This document shows, piece after piece, positions 6,172-6,290 of a DNA stretch of 6,290 nt. Where the stretch lies: the NCBI GenBank assembly GCA_043775075.1, contig JAYVSS010000353.1, positions 1-6,290 of the forward strand, given 5' to 3'. Origin of the DNA: JANLQX01 sp043775075 (lineage in GTDB: Bacteria; Actinomycetota; Acidimicrobiia; Acidimicrobiales; JANYDT01). Under the pieces are notes generated by a model. That model saw only the letters and a list, made by a program, of their open reading frames with translations. It searched no databases and was not told the DNA's origin. A program made the position numbers and the translations under genes. Every line of letters begins with the position of its first letter. The stretch's first letter is position 1.

Positions 6172-6290
6172 CTACAGTGGACCGAGGCGTTCGTCGAGCC
6201 AGAGATCGACGGACCGCAGCACCGTGATCTGGGTCGACTTTGGGTGAGCCATGTTCACCACCACGTTGCGATCGGGAATCTCATGGCCAA
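6172..6290 (-). CDS. C-terminal end of an unidentified protein (5' part beyond window)
   Basis: The minus-strand frame is open from the right edge to a TAG at 6172-6174 and gives 38 residues, including HEIPDRNVVVNMAHPK and the ending VDLWLDERLGPL. Balanced amino acid composition, alternating strand-like and helix-like hydrophobic patterns and GC-rich third positions indicate real coding sequence. The other two minus frames hit stops near the edge. A C-terminal amphipathic helix of this kind is common in alpha/beta hydrolases and peptidases, but too little is visible to name a family. It is followed after 103 bases, containing a hairpin, by the HapK-like gene, so it may or may not share that transcript. 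Confidence 0.6.
   Translation of the reverse strand, partial: GHEIPDRNVVVNMAHPKSTQITVLRSVDLWLDERLGPL

Overview
The window is high-GC bacterial DNA from a free-living heterotroph. Strong GC bias at third codon positions, a GTG start, and one gene that looks leaderless with a TANNNT -10 element point to an actinomycete-like organism. Acidimicrobiia or a relative is my guess, since no marker gene is present to settle it. I see no tRNA, rRNA, CRISPR array, insertion sequence or phage gene. The region reads as a set of metabolic genes of uncertain pathway, including one broken gene.

Left part (1-1048, minus): the first 349 residues of an APC-superfamily amino acid permease, running off the left edge. 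It has a clear Shine-Dalgarno site and a leader that can fold in two competing ways. Next (1049-1598) is a 550-base stretch without a convincing gene, holding only a doubtful small reading frame. Centre (1599-3668, minus): a complete 689-residue DMSO-reductase-family molybdopterin oxidoreductase, without redox partner genes or an export signal in view. Its start codon sits just downstream of a possible -10 element, with no room for a ribosome binding site.

Plus-strand pair (3709-4823): a truncated remnant of a histone-deacetylase/acetylpolyamine-amidohydrolase gene keeps only the C-terminal EGGY region. Its TGA overlaps the ATG of a complete alpha/beta hydrolase (ATGA). This looks like a former two-gene operon whose first gene has lost its 5' part beside the divergent molybdoenzyme.

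Right part (minus, 6290 down to 4853): the last 38 residues of an unidentified protein, then a small REDY/HapK-like ferredoxin-fold protein, then a classical NAD-type short-chain dehydrogenase. The last two are probably co-transcribed. A perfect 11-bp inverted repeat covers the stop codon of the HapK-like gene, and a longer imperfect hairpin lies upstream of its start. The dehydrogenase and the alpha/beta hydrolase converge with only 29 bases between their stop codons.

I found no convincing evidence for a wholly new system. The items most worth a second look are the deacetylase remnant, the inverted repeats around the HapK-like gene, the permease leader and the coding-like tail at about 1313-1460.
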